This document shows, one piece after another, positions 11,287 to 21,780 of a DNA stretch of 64,000 bases. Origin of the DNA: Eurosta solidaginis (lineage: Eukaryota; Arthropoda; Insecta; Diptera; Tephritidae); the NCBI RefSeq assembly GCF_040869045.1, contig NC_090322.1:179814672-179878671 (forward strand). Direction: 5' to 3'. The notes beneath the pieces were generated by a model. That model worked only from the letters and a program-made list of their open reading frames with translations, was not told where the DNA came from and searched no databases. Each line of letters opens with the position of its first letter. The first letter of the stretch is position 1. Both the position numbers and the translations under genes were made by a program.

Positions 11287-12057
11287 TTGAAACTTTGGTA
11301 TTGTATTTGTTACTTATTGGAAAAAGAAGCGGTAAAGATGGGTTTGATGGTGAATGAGGACAAAACGAAGTACTTGCTGTCATCGAGCAAAGAGTCAGCG
11401 CATACGCGCCTTGGCAACCACGCTACTGTTGGCAGCCATAATTTCGAAATAATAAAAGACTTCGTTTATTTGGGAACGAGCATCAACACTACCAACAACA
11501 TCAGCACTGAAATCCAGCGAAGAATCAATCTTGCCAATAAATGCTACTTTGGACTAGGTAGGCAATTGAAAAGTAAAGTCATCTCTCGGCGAACGAAAAT
11601 CATACTCTACAAGTCACTTATCGTACCCGTCCTGCTATATGAGGCAGAAGCATGGACACTGACAACATCAGATGAAGCGGCTTTGGGAGTGTTCGAGAGA
11701 AAAGTTCTTCGAAAGATTTATGGACCTCTACGCGTTGGCGATGGCGAGTACCGAAGAAGATTTAATAATGAGCTGTACGAGCTGTACGCAGACATCAACA
11801 TAGTCCAGCGAATTAAAACGCAGTGGCTGCGCTGGCTAGGTCATGTTATGCGAATGAAAGATGGTGCTCCGGCCAAGAAAGTGTTTCTATCGGAACCCGC
11901 CTATGGAAGCAGAGGTAGAGGGTGGCCCCCACTCCGTTGGAAGGACCAGGTGGAAAACGATTTAAACTCCCATGGTGTGACCAATTGGCGCCGATTGGCG
12001 GAGCGAAGGAGCGACTGGCGCCCCTTGTTGGACGGCCATAACCGTTTAGACGGTTAA
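11287..12057 (+). pseudogene. 5'-truncated LINE, C-terminal part of ORF2 reverse transcriptase
   Basis: An open frame of 256 residues covers the region downstream of the RT catalytic centre. Visible features are 'GLMVNEDKTKYL' (residues 19-30), 'KDFVYLGTSI' (about 57-66), 'RTKIILYKSLIVPVLLYEAE' (about 102-121), 'FERKVLRKIYGP' and 'LRWLGHVMRM', then an RGxGWPPLRW segment. These are typical of the C-terminal half of arthropod endonuclease-reverse transcriptase LINEs; the exact clade is uncertain. The catalytic YxDD motif and endonuclease are missing. The 3' end is a short TAAG repeat (12,066-12,081), fitting target-primed insertion with 5' truncation. The lack of stops suggests a fairly young copy. 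Related copies are at 14,262 and 20,650. Confidence 0.85.
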
Positions 12058-12119
12058 GCGCCAATTAAGTAAGTAAGTAAGACAAGATTATGGCTGATCT
12101 ATGCCAGTTCCAGATTTTT

Positions 12120-12375
12120 CGAACAAACCGTTAACAAATCGATAAATTTTAGATAACAAATCGGTAAACTTTTGATAACATACCGATAGTTTTCCGATAA
12201 ATTACCTTTCCGTCGTAAATTGATAAGAAATTATTAATTTTTACAAAAACGTGATAATTTTTCGGTAAAACATCGTTGTCATATCGGTAGCATATCGACA
12301 GCTTTTTAGTAAATAATCGATATACAATTCCGTCTTTTGTCGATAACAACCCGATAGCAAGTCGTTAAAAAAATT
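12120..12375. repeat. CGATAAC-type array
   Basis: Units such as 'caaatcgataaattttagat', 'aacataccgatagttttccg' and 'catatcggtagcatatcg'. It lies about 40 bp after the LINE 3' tail. Shoulders seen in the elements at 1640 and 53,890 are not evident here. Confidence 0.7.
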
Positions 12376-12499
12376 ATAACTTGTTAGTACCATTGTTAAT
12401 CGAACCCAAATTTATAACATTCCAACAACCAATCTCTAACTCGTCTTTACATACGTCGTCGATATCAGACCTAAGACAAACCTTAAATTTGTTTTATCT

Positions 12500-12715
12500 T
12501 CCTTATTTTTCCATTCCTTTCCTTTACTTTACTTTCCTTTCCTTTTCTTTCCTTTGCTTTGCTTTCCTTTTCTTTCCTTTCCTTTCCTTTGCTTTCCTTT
12601 CCTTTGCTTTGCTTTTCTTTTCTTTTTTTTTCTTTCCTTTTCTTTTCTTTTGTTTCTTTTCCTTTCCTCTCCTTTCCTTCATTTCCCTCCCCTTGCTTTC
12701 CTTTCTTTTCTTACA
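12500..12715. repeat. Polypyrimidine (CTTTC)n-type microsatellite
   Basis: About 215 bp built from variants of CCTTT, TCTTT and GCTTT in tandem. The reading frames across it encode only F/L/S/P-rich low complexity. One strand is entirely pyrimidine for long stretches, so triplex-forming structure is possible. Confidence 0.9.
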
Positions 12716-14160
12716 CTTTTTTGGACCTACTTTATAAAACCAATGCCTAGCGCTACTACACCCTACGCTTACACTCAGGGCTCCCTCTTACCGTGAGATA
12801 AGATGTTAACACATCAAAAAATGTGGTTCCTGAAATCGCATATGCCATCATTTGGATAATGCACAACCCCTCTTTTAAGACTAGGAAATGCAAATCTTGC
12901 TCTTTCTTCCATTCTTTTCCTGGTATTTCTTTTCCGGTGAGCTCATGGTTTCGGCAACTATTTCGGGAATTATTAATTATGAAGGAACTTCTTGTACCTC
13001 TATTCGATTGCGGATAAACTTTGATGCTCATATGGCACTCCTATCTTGCAGCCTTTGAGTGAAGTAAAGGAAAAAGAGCATCTTGTTCTCATAATCTTTG
13101 GAATAGGTGTAGAAAAATGATAAGCTGATGGCCGTAGAGTCGATGTCCAAGGGGGTGTATGAATAACATAACAAAGCTGAAAGCGAGCCTTATCAAAACA
13201 ATACCTCGAAACTCTTTTGTTATTACTAAGTCATAGCGGCGACAAAACTCCTCGAGAAAGCTCTTGACATGAAACCTACTACGTTCGGATAGTAGCATGC
13301 TGAAGTGCTGATCCTCTCTATGTTGGAAGGGCCCAATTCAGAATATTGACAGCGTGAGATGAGAACCGACTTTCGCACTAAGGGGTTCCGATTAGTTGTG
13401 CACAAATCCAATACACTGAAAGTCTGTAGCTATCGACTACAGCACATAATTTTAATCGAATGGCTCCATTTAACCTGTTTTACAAAATATTTTAGAAGCG
13501 CAAAAAAACTTCCATTTCAATACCTGAGTTTATGCAATCAGTAAAGATTAAACAAACAACAAGCAAATGCATATTTCATAAAGAAGTTCTGAGTATCTGG
13601 CGTCTTTGTGTAAACGATAACAATAGACCATAGAAAGGGGTGCTGCTGTTGGCAAGGCACACACAATGACAACAATGCGAATACCAACAACATAAAATCA
13701 CTTTTACCTAAAGCTTTACGAAGCAATGCAAATTTATGGTTGTAAGCGGTGAGACTTCTATAATTATTTGCTTTTACACAGAAGCACTCTCCCATACACA
13801 TGCACACCAAATACACTTTCACGCAAAAATGCAACCGCAGCAGTATGAAACAATCGAAATTGTTATTGTGGTTAACGCCTGAAGATGGTCAAACAAAGTG
13901 CGTGCAATGCCATGTATCTACCAGGCAGGTTCTATCCGGATACCCAATTTCTACATTTTTGCGTACATTAGGGTGCAACCGTGTCTCATTTCGAAGTTTT
14001 ATTGAGATTGAAAATCTTTTAAGGACCATTGCGGCAAGGTACGTCTTACAGTAGGGAACCCGACAGTTGCAGTCTGAGTTTTTATGAAATTTCGTTAATT
14101 AAATTTTTCTTTTTTTCTAGTTAAAATCGAAAATAACAAATAAAAATAAGAAAGCAAGGC
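12716..14160. other. Unassigned sequence
   Basis: Several frames of 60-98 residues on both strands, none with a recognisable domain. No repeat shared with the rest of the window was found by eye. Confidence 0.4.
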
Positions 14161-14164
14161 GGTA

Positions 14165-14755
14165 TAACGAATTGGCGGTACGTAACGACGAACGGTATCT
14201 CCAAGGCTGATGAATTTTCACTGAGAAGCTTTTCAAGGCAGAAATACACACGGAGTGTTTGTCAAATTGGAAAGATTTATGGAGCCCTACATGTTGGCAA
14301 TGGCGAGCACCGAGGAAGATTTGACGATGAGCTACACGAGCTATATGCAACATATTCCACTGAATTAAAACGCAGCGACTGCGCTGGCTAGGCCATGTTA
14401 TGCGAATGAAACATGATACTCCGGCCAAGAAGAAAGTGTTTCTATCGGAACCCGCTTATGGAAGCGGAGGTAGAGGGCGGCCCCACTCCGTTGGAAGGAC
14501 CAGGTGGAAAACGATTTAAACTCCCTTGGTGTGACCAATTGGCACCAGTTGGCAGAGAGAAGGAGCGACTGGCGCGCCTTGTTAGACGGTCATAACCATT
14601 TAAACGGTGAAGCACCAATTAAGTAAGTTTACCAAATCATTGCCGAGGAGCGACCCCGCTAGAAAATGTAAAAAACTTGTTTCTTAATTTCGTATTCTGC
14701 TTTGGCGATAGTAGAGTACAGGACCTTCGTTGTGATAGGCGGAGCACCGATATAC
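14165..14755 (-). mobile_element. SINE (minus strand) interrupted by a LINE
   Basis: The left part (to about 14,261) matches the SINE body ('tgaattttcactgagaagct', 'gcagaaatacacacggagtg'). The right part (from about 14,629) continues with 'ttgccgaggagcgacccc' and the remains of the tRNA-like head ('gtgataggcggagcacc'). The two halves join in order once the LINE at 14,262-14,628 is removed. Confidence 0.75.
14262..14628 (+). pseudogene. 3' fragment of LINE reverse transcriptase, inserted in SINE
   Basis: About 367 bp closely related to 11,700-12,081: it encodes 'KIYGALHVGNGEHRGRFDDE', then the 'WLGHVMRMK' region, with frame breaks (an extra codon's worth of A/G near 14,430 and a missing base near 14,480). 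It ends 'caattaagtaag', as in the longer copy. A near-match flanks the insertion ('tttgtcaaat' left, 'tttaccaaat' right), consistent with a target-site duplication of about 10 bp. Confidence 0.8.
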
Positions 14756-15940
14756 CTGTGGCAGTTTTCAAAAATTTTCGTCAATTTAATTCTTTTAATT
14801 TTATATTTTCGATAAAATTTAAAAAAATATTTTGGCTCATATTTTTTTAATTATGATAATTTAAGAAAAACTTTCATGTATGCTTTTAACTGAAACTATG
14901 CACTCAAACTCAAAATCATTTTCGAAAAAAATCGAGTTTTCGGGAAATTTTTTCGAAAATTTCGAACATTTTACTTAAATTTTTCTGAATTTTTTTATTT
15001 TTTTTTTTTTTTGTACCTAATTTTGCAGCCCAATTAATTTCAGTCGAACAAAGTAGAAGTTATTGGTATATCAAAACTCACATTGCTTTGTGAAAAACAC
15101 ACTTCAGTAAAAAATAAAAATTTAAGTCAGTTAAAGTTTTGAGAGATCTATAACGTGTACTTTGTCTAATTTTTCTAAAAAGTTTTAGAGATGGGTTAGC
15201 GTTCTTTCAGTTACAATATTCATATACATTTTTTCTTACATTATCGAAAATTAATAAAAGCGCTTGATTGAGAAGATTCGATAAAACAAATTGCTGCTTT
15301 TTTTGTATGTTTTTTGCCATTTCGAAAGTTTTTTGCAAACCATTTTTTTTTACCTAACAAACGTTTCTAGTGAGCGTGTTAAATCTCAAAAATATTCTGT
15401 TTCATACAAATTGAGGCGGTCCACCCTAATGCCAAAACATATCTACGTAGATAAATACGAATAAAGAAAGAACAAAATTAAATTAAAGTGTTGGTGCAAT
15501 TAAAAATGTTGAATTGTAACGAAAATGCAGAGTAAAAGCATAACAATAAGTGGGTGTTGACAATAATAATACAACAAACAACAACAATAACATTAATGAG
15601 TAAACAAGCAACAATATTGATGAACGAAAGTTTGTGCAACTGCAACTGTAAAAAAAGTTTTAGTTTGATTTAAAATCGAACATTATATACCCAGATGCGC
15701 AATTTTCTATCTAACTAATTAAAAATGTATGTGTTTGGTAGCTGGTACTAACTGGAAGGCGTGAATTCGGAATGGAATCGGACTAAATTTTGGTTACAGC
15801 TATAAACCCACTGACCCAGGAGTAAGTGCCTAGTAAGCTAAGTATACAACACTTTTAACTTCGAACTGCATGTACCTAAAGCCAAAAAATATTCTGGTCA
15901 TGATTTTCAAATAAGATCCATTAAGTAGACCTTTTTTTTA
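14756..15940. other. Strongly A+T-rich unassigned sequence
   Basis: Long A/T runs, including a T-rich tract at about 14,990-15,015, and repeated 'ttcgaaaa' strings around 14,920-14,970. It ends near 15,414-15,430 with 'ggcggtccaccctaatgcc'. It might be a decayed inverted-repeat element, but paired arms were not convincing. No ORF. Confidence 0.4.
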
Positions 15941-15943
15941 CAC

Positions 15944-16290
15944 GGCCGCCGTGGTGTGATGGTAGCGTGCTCCACCTACCACACCGAGTATCCTGGGTCG
16001 CGCCCCAGGCAAAGCAGTATCTAAATTTTAGAAACAAGTTTTTTCAATTAGGTGAACATTTTTCTAAACGGCGTCGCCACTAGGCAGTGTTTGGCAAGTG
16101 CTCCGAGTGTATTTTTGCAATGAAAAGCTCTCAGTGAAAAGCCATCCGCCATGCAGATGCCGTTCGGAGTCGGCATAAAATAAGTAGGTTCCGCCCCGCC
16201 CATTTGTAGGAAATATTAAAAATAGCGCAACGGAAATTGCAGGAGAAGTTCTGCTCAATAAATCTCCGGAGGTAATAGTGCGCTACATTT
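15944..16290 (+). mobile_element. tRNA-derived SINE, near full length
   Basis: Starts 'ggccgccgtggtgtgatgg'. The box-A-like TGGTGTGATGG lies at about 15,952 and a degenerate box-B-like 'gggtcgcgccc' at about 15,995. The body follows in order: 'ctcggagtgt'-type block, 'gccgttcggagtcggcataa', and a 3' end 'gcgctacattt'. The head resembles a tRNA with 'tccacctaccacaccg' in the anticodon arm position. It would be transcribed by RNA polymerase III and needs a LINE for movement. It abuts a Helitron-like element at 16,291. Confidence 0.85.
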
Positions 16291-18486
16291 TTATACTAAG
16301 TTGAGCAGAGCTCACAGAGTATATTGACTTTGATTGGATAACGGTTGGTTGTATAGGTATAAAGGAATCGAGATAGATATAGACTTCCATATATCAAAAT
16401 TATCAGTATCGAAAAAAAATTCGATTGAGTCATGTCCGTCCGTCTCTCCGTCTGTCCAATAACACGATAACTTGAGTAAATTTTAAGGTATCTTGATGAA
16501 ATTTGGTATGTAGGTTCCTGGGCACTCATCTCAGATCGCCCACTTTTAAAAGAAGGTAATTTAGAAGTTTTGCAAGCTGTAATTTGGCAGTCGTTGAAGA
16601 TATCATGATGAAATTTGGCACGAACGTTACCCTTATTACTATATGTACACGTAATAAAAATCAGCAAAATCGGAAAACGACGACGCCCACTTTTAAAAAA
16701 AAATGTTTTTTAAAGTCAAATTTTAAAAGAAATCTTTACAGTATATAAGTAAATTATGTCAACATTCAACTCCAGTAATGATATGGTGCAACAAAATACA
16801 AAAATAAAAGAAAATTTCAAAATGGGCGTAGCTCCGCCCTTTTTCATTTAATTTGTCTAGGATACTTTTAATGCCACAAGTCGAACAAAAATTTACCAAT
16901 TTTTGTGAATCATCAGTATCGAAAAAAAATTTGATTGAGCCATGTCCGTCCGTCCGTCCGTCTGTCCGCTAACACGATAACTTGAGTAAATTTCGAGGTA
17001 TCTTGATGAAATTTGGTATGTAGGTTCCTGGGTACTCATCTCAGATCGCTATTTAAAATGATCGATATAACCACGCTCACTTTTCCATATCAAAAATTTC
17101 GAAAAACCAAAAACGTGCGATAGTTCATTACCAAAGAAGGATAAAGCGATGAAACTTGGTAGGTGAGTTGAACTTATAACGGAGAACAGAAAATTAGTAA
17201 AATTTTGGACAATGGGCGTGGCACCATCTACTTTTAAAAGAAGGTAATTTAAAAGCTTTGCAAGCTGTAATTTGGCAGTCGTTGAAGATATCATGATGAA
17301 ATTTGGCAGGAACCTTACTCCTATTACTATATGTATGCTTAATAAAAATTAGCAAAATCGGAGTACGACCACGCCCACTTAAAAAAAATTTTTTTTTAAG
17401 TTAAATTTTAACAAAAAATTTAATATCTTTACAGTATATAAGCAAATTATGTCAACATTCGACTCCAGTGATGATATGGTGCAATAAAATACAAAAATAA
17501 AGGCAAATTTCAAAATGGGCGTGGCTCCGCCCTTTTTCATTTAATTTGCCTAGGATACTTTTAATGCCATAACTCGAACAAGAATTTACTAATCCTTGTG
17601 AAATTTGGTAGGGGCTTAAATTCTAGGACGATAACTGTTTTCTGTGAAAAGGGCGAAATCGGTTTAAGTCACGCCCAGTTTTTATACACAGTCGACCGTC
17701 TGTCCTTCCGCTCGGCCGTTAACACGATAACTTGAGCAACAATCGATATATCTTTACTAAACTCAGTTCATGTACTTATCTGAACTCACTTGTATTGGTG
17801 TAAAAAATGGCCGAAATCCGAATATGACCACGCTCACTTTTTCGATATCGAAAAGTACGAAAATGGAAAAAAATGCCATAATTCTATACCAAATACGAAA
17901 ACGGGATGAAACATGGTAATTGGATTGGTTTGTTGACGCAAAATATAACTTTAGAAAAAAAAACTTTGCAAAATGGGTGTGACACCTACAATATTAAGTA
18001 GAAGAAAATGATAACGTTCTGCACGGCGAAATCAAAAGCCCTTGGAATCTTGGCAGAAATACTGTTCGTGGTATTACATATATAAATAAATTAGCGGTAC
18101 CCGACAGATGATGTTCTGGGTCACCCTGGTCCACATTTTGGTCAGTATCTCGAAAACGCCTTCACACATACAACTACCACCACTCCCTTTTAAAATAATC
18201 ATTAACACCTTTCATTTGATACCCATATTGCACAAACAAATTCTAGAGTCACCCCTGGTCCACCTTTATGGCGATATCCCTAAATGACGTCCACCCATAG
18301 AACTATGGCCCACTCCCTCCTAAAATACTCTTTAATACCTTCCATTTGATACACGTGTCATACAAAGACATTCCATGGTTACCCTAGGTTCATTTTCCTA
18401 CATGGTGATTTTCCCTTATTTTGTATCCATAGCTCTCAGCTGAGTATGTAATGTTCGGTTACACCCGAACTTAGCCTTCCTTACTT
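16291..18486 (-). mobile_element. Composite type-1 Helitron-like element
   Basis: Starts 'ttatactaagttgagcagag', has (GTCY)n at about 16,435-16,458, then at about 16,910 restarts with 'catcagtatcgaaaaaaa' and a second (GTCY)n at 16,942-16,968. It is thus a truncated copy fused to a longer one. The right end is 'atgttcggttacacccgaac' then 'ttagccttccttactta'. The 6-bp stem GTTCGG/CCGAAC lies 17 nt from the end. No coding capacity. Confidence 0.75.
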
Positions 18487-19423
18487 ATTTTATTTATAAT
18501 TCAGTTATTTAATTTCAATAATTTAAGTACTGTAAAAATACAATCCCAATAAGAAAATTTTTCAGAAAGCACACTTCGTACAGATCATTGTCGCTGAATA
18601 TACCTGTAGTCCAGCACATCTGAGTTATATTTGATTTGCATTTAAAAAATAAGAAGTCAGTCAAATATTTCCTTATGATCTCCAAACCACTCGTGTGGTT
18701 AGAGCGCCCTCCAAGAGAAAGGGCTTTCAAGGGATCAACAAGGCTCAATCGAAAAGGACGTCGTCTTGTAAGATCTGATATTTGATATTTGTACAGAAAA
18801 TATGTTTCATCTAAACCATTTCAAGTAATCGAAGCGCATTATTATTTTTAAGACAAAAGGGAGGAGACAATTTTGGCATGCACAGTTAATATTTTTTATA
18901 CGTAACAATTTTCTGGTGCCGGTACAAACGGCTTTTAAGTAGACCATACCGTGTTTATATACCATACGCTTTATCTCATTTCGAGTAATATCAATATAAA
19001 TATTCAATTCATTCAATAAAGGCGTATAAATGCCTTTATATTCGGGTATAAAATTTTACAAATTTAAATTTAAATACATGTCGAATAAGTAATTGAATGA
19101 GCATAGCATGCAGAGGAAATATGTGAATGTATGCGTTGTATCAAAAAAAGGGAACACTTTTAATTAACATGATTTTTGGCAAACTTGCAAATGACAACAA
19201 AAATCAAAAAAAAAACATACCAAAAAGACACTCCAGTAGCTCAGAAATTGAATAGCTAAGAGGTGCATGTAAAATATATGTATATATATATGGCAGTCCA
19301 ACTTCTGTAGTCAAACCATTTATTTGTAAACTACTTCACAACTAGTCTGAATTTTGAAGCAGCTGGTTTGCAATTGTCTTCTTAACGCACTAATATAAAC
19401 TTCCTTTGTATGTTTGTATGTAT
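18487..19423. other. Unassigned sequence
   Basis: Short minus-strand frames (18,515-18,748 and 18,807-19,016) show no recognisable domain. No shared repeat detected by eye. Confidence 0.4.
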
Positions 19424-19950
19424 TGTAACGTTAGCGGCACTAAGGGTTGTTAGCAGCACTAAGGGATACAATCATCTCTAAGCTGATGCTAAGCAGTAAC
19501 TTGATGCACATCAATAATTCAATCATTATGTCTACACATATGTACGTACACGCAGCGGAGAAGCAACGCACAAACACATGCATATATCTTATCTGAGGTG
19601 CTCACAAAAGAGGGCAATAATTTGTGCAAGTATTACTCACGCGCATATGAGAAGCTATAAACGTAGTTGTGGCTGGTGATTTTGTAGCTGATAACTAACT
19701 AGTAAGTTCTGGAATGGAAAAGCGTAGAAGTATGCAACGAGGAAAACAGACAGTATAAAAGGCGACAACAGTAGAGGCGCGAGAATCAGTTTGAATTAAG
19801 TACGCTATCTGTCGGGCAATAGTAGTGTTATTGTGCTTTAATAAAGGCCATTTTGCATTATTGAAAAGTCTAGTTATTTATTCAACAATTTAGTGATTCG
19901 AACCTTAGCAGAAGATTTGAAATAAGCGGAATTTCAGAAAATTCGTTACA
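19424..19950 (+). mobile_element. Solo LTR of a Ty3-like element
   Basis: 527 bp beginning TGTAACG and ending TTCGTTACA, flanked on both sides by GTAT (19,420-19,423 and 19,951-19,954), a 4-bp target-site duplication typical of Ty3-like integrases. Internally it has 'gtataaaaggcgac' (TATA box, about 19,755), 'aatcagtttgaatt' about 30 bp downstream (initiator) and 'aataaaggcc' (poly-A signal, about 19,840). It is homologous, in reverse orientation, to the LTRs at 34,641 and 37,787, sharing 'catcaataattcaatcatta'. No internal region, so it arose by LTR-LTR recombination. Confidence 0.9.
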
Positions 19951-20640
19951 GTATGAAATTATGCTTTATGACTTTATACAAAAATTATGCGTATAGGTAT
20001 CGGTACTCGTATTTCCTGATGTTATGGATATGATTGAGTGTAATTAGTAGGCTTTTAATAAAAAAAGAACCGGCTTATTTCCATATTAGCAACTAATATT
20101 GACCGAGGTCAACCTTAACAAACTCATCCCAGGGGCTTTTGATAACACCAAACATCAAGCTATTTAACAAGCTATGATTGGAAAGGATAAAAGCTATCCA
20201 TGGACCGTTTTTTACCTACGTGCTTCAATGGCCCCCACACGGAGTTTCGAGGTGTCTATTAAGGACAAAACTGTTTGGTTTGAGCAGTTGGCCCTGACTG
20301 AGTGGTCTTGTGTACAGAAACATCAATATTTGATTACGAAAAAACAGGTCCTGGCATTCATGCAATAAAAGTTTGTGGTAGAGAATGTTTACGAAGAGGC
20401 TTATCCGTGAAGAAAATCATCATTGTGTCCGGTTTTTATGATAGTTTATGAATGCTTTGGAGTCCTAACTGGTCCCGGAGCCAAAAACAAGGTTTTTTAG
20501 AGTGAGTTCCAGGACTAGCCTAGCTTGGCAGTGTGCTCTAGCAGGATTCTATGGACCAGAGCCCCTCGGTGGAATCACAAAAGCACACACAAGGGAAACC
20601 CGTAACTGGGAAACAGGGCAGTTCAGGCAACACTGGATAT
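19951..20640. other. Unassigned sequence
   Basis: Includes a 64-residue frame (20,174-20,368) with no recognised domain. It may be decayed transposon coding sequence, but nothing is decisive. Confidence 0.35.
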
Positions 20641-20649
20641 CCAAGTTAT

Positions 20650-21780
20650 TTATACTTTGTTTAATGGATGACGCCTATTACGAGCATCAAGAGAGGTCCA
20701 GTCTTCCTCCACCTGCCTCTCCCAAACCAGTGGTGGTATCTTCCTTCCTCTGCTTCCAATCTGCGGTGTCGATTGAAATACTATCTCGGCCAGAGCATCT
20801 TCGTCCATTCGCAAATCATGACCTAGCCAGCGAAGCCTTTGGATTTTTATTCGCTGCACTACTATCTTATCTACGTAAAGCTCAAATGCTCGCCGTCGGC
20901 AAAACGGACAGAACCGTAAATCTCCCGTTGTATCTCTCTGGAACACTACAGAGCCATCCCATCTCCTCTGGACACCGTCCATTATTTCCAGCCATACATG
21001 AGCATGATTTTTGTTCGTCAAGAGAGGACTTTAATTTTCAATTGCTAATCAGTCCAAAAAAGCACTTGTTGGCAGGGTAACTCTCCATTTTATTTCTAAG
21101 CTGACATTGTTTTTGCTGTAAATTTCTCAAATTTATATTCCTTAGCAGTGACGTGGCTGCGAAGCCGTGAAAGCTCCGATTATTTTTTGGATGATAGCTA
21201 GTACTTTGGCCTGTCCTCATTTATTGCAAGACTTGATTCTTTATCTAATTCAAAGAAGGCACAACTAACAACGCATTATTTCAGACCAATTATATGAATA
21301 TCATCAACATACGCTAGAAGTGTACGTTCCTATAATAAATTGTACCATTACGCTTTAGTTCTGCTGCTAAAATTATCTTCTTCAGCATTATGTTAAAGAA
21401 ATCGCACGAAAGGGAGTCGCCTTGTCTGAAGCCTCTTTTGGTTTCGTATGGCTGGGAGAGGTTCTTCCCAATACTTACGAAGCTGGTCGTGTTGCTTAAC
21501 GCGATTTGGCAGAACCTTCTTAACTTTGCAGAAAACTTAATTTCAAAAAGAGCAGCCTCTTTTCACGCTGTGAAATGATGTTTTGAAGTCGATGAGAAGA
21601 TTGCGAATGTCGACTGACTGGTGAGTCTTCTGCAGGATCTGGCGCATCATGAAAATCTGGCCAAGAGTAGATAAATAAAGTTTGCTGACTTGAGACCTTT
21701 GCACAGTACGCCATATAGAACCTTATACGCAATCTTAATTAGACTGACGCCGCGGTAATTGGCACGGCTTGTGAGATCGC
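20650..21780 (-). pseudogene. Decayed LINE reverse transcriptase (minus strand)
   Basis: On the minus strand the conserved order of an RT is visible across frame breaks: a 'YETKRGFRQGDSLSC' segment near 21,410-21,455 (the F-x-QGD motif), a catalytic 'YVDDIHI' near 21,290-21,315, and 'RLRWLGHDLRM' in the open frame 20,650-21,021, followed by a 'GSRGR'-type tail. Stops and shifts separate these blocks. The tail resembles the LINE at 11,287, so it is probably a related family. It is inactive. Confidence 0.8.

Noticed and set aside
12381..12796. 118-, 80- and 63-residue open frames
   Set aside because: All three frames stay open only because a CTTTC microsatellite lacks stops on that strand. The products are F/L/S/P low complexity.
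14756..15430. Inverted-repeat element in the A+T-rich tract
   Set aside because: Repeated 'ttcgaaaa' strings suggest pairing, but I could not find extended complementary arms by eye.
15944..16015. tRNA gene at the SINE head
   Set aside because: No complete cloverleaf with paired acceptor stem, the same head recurs at several SINE copies, and it is followed by the SINE body. It is a SINE head, not a tRNA gene.
20502..21080. 192-residue plus-strand frame
   Set aside because: It is antisense to the decayed LINE reverse transcriptase, whose RT motifs are recognisable on the minus strand.
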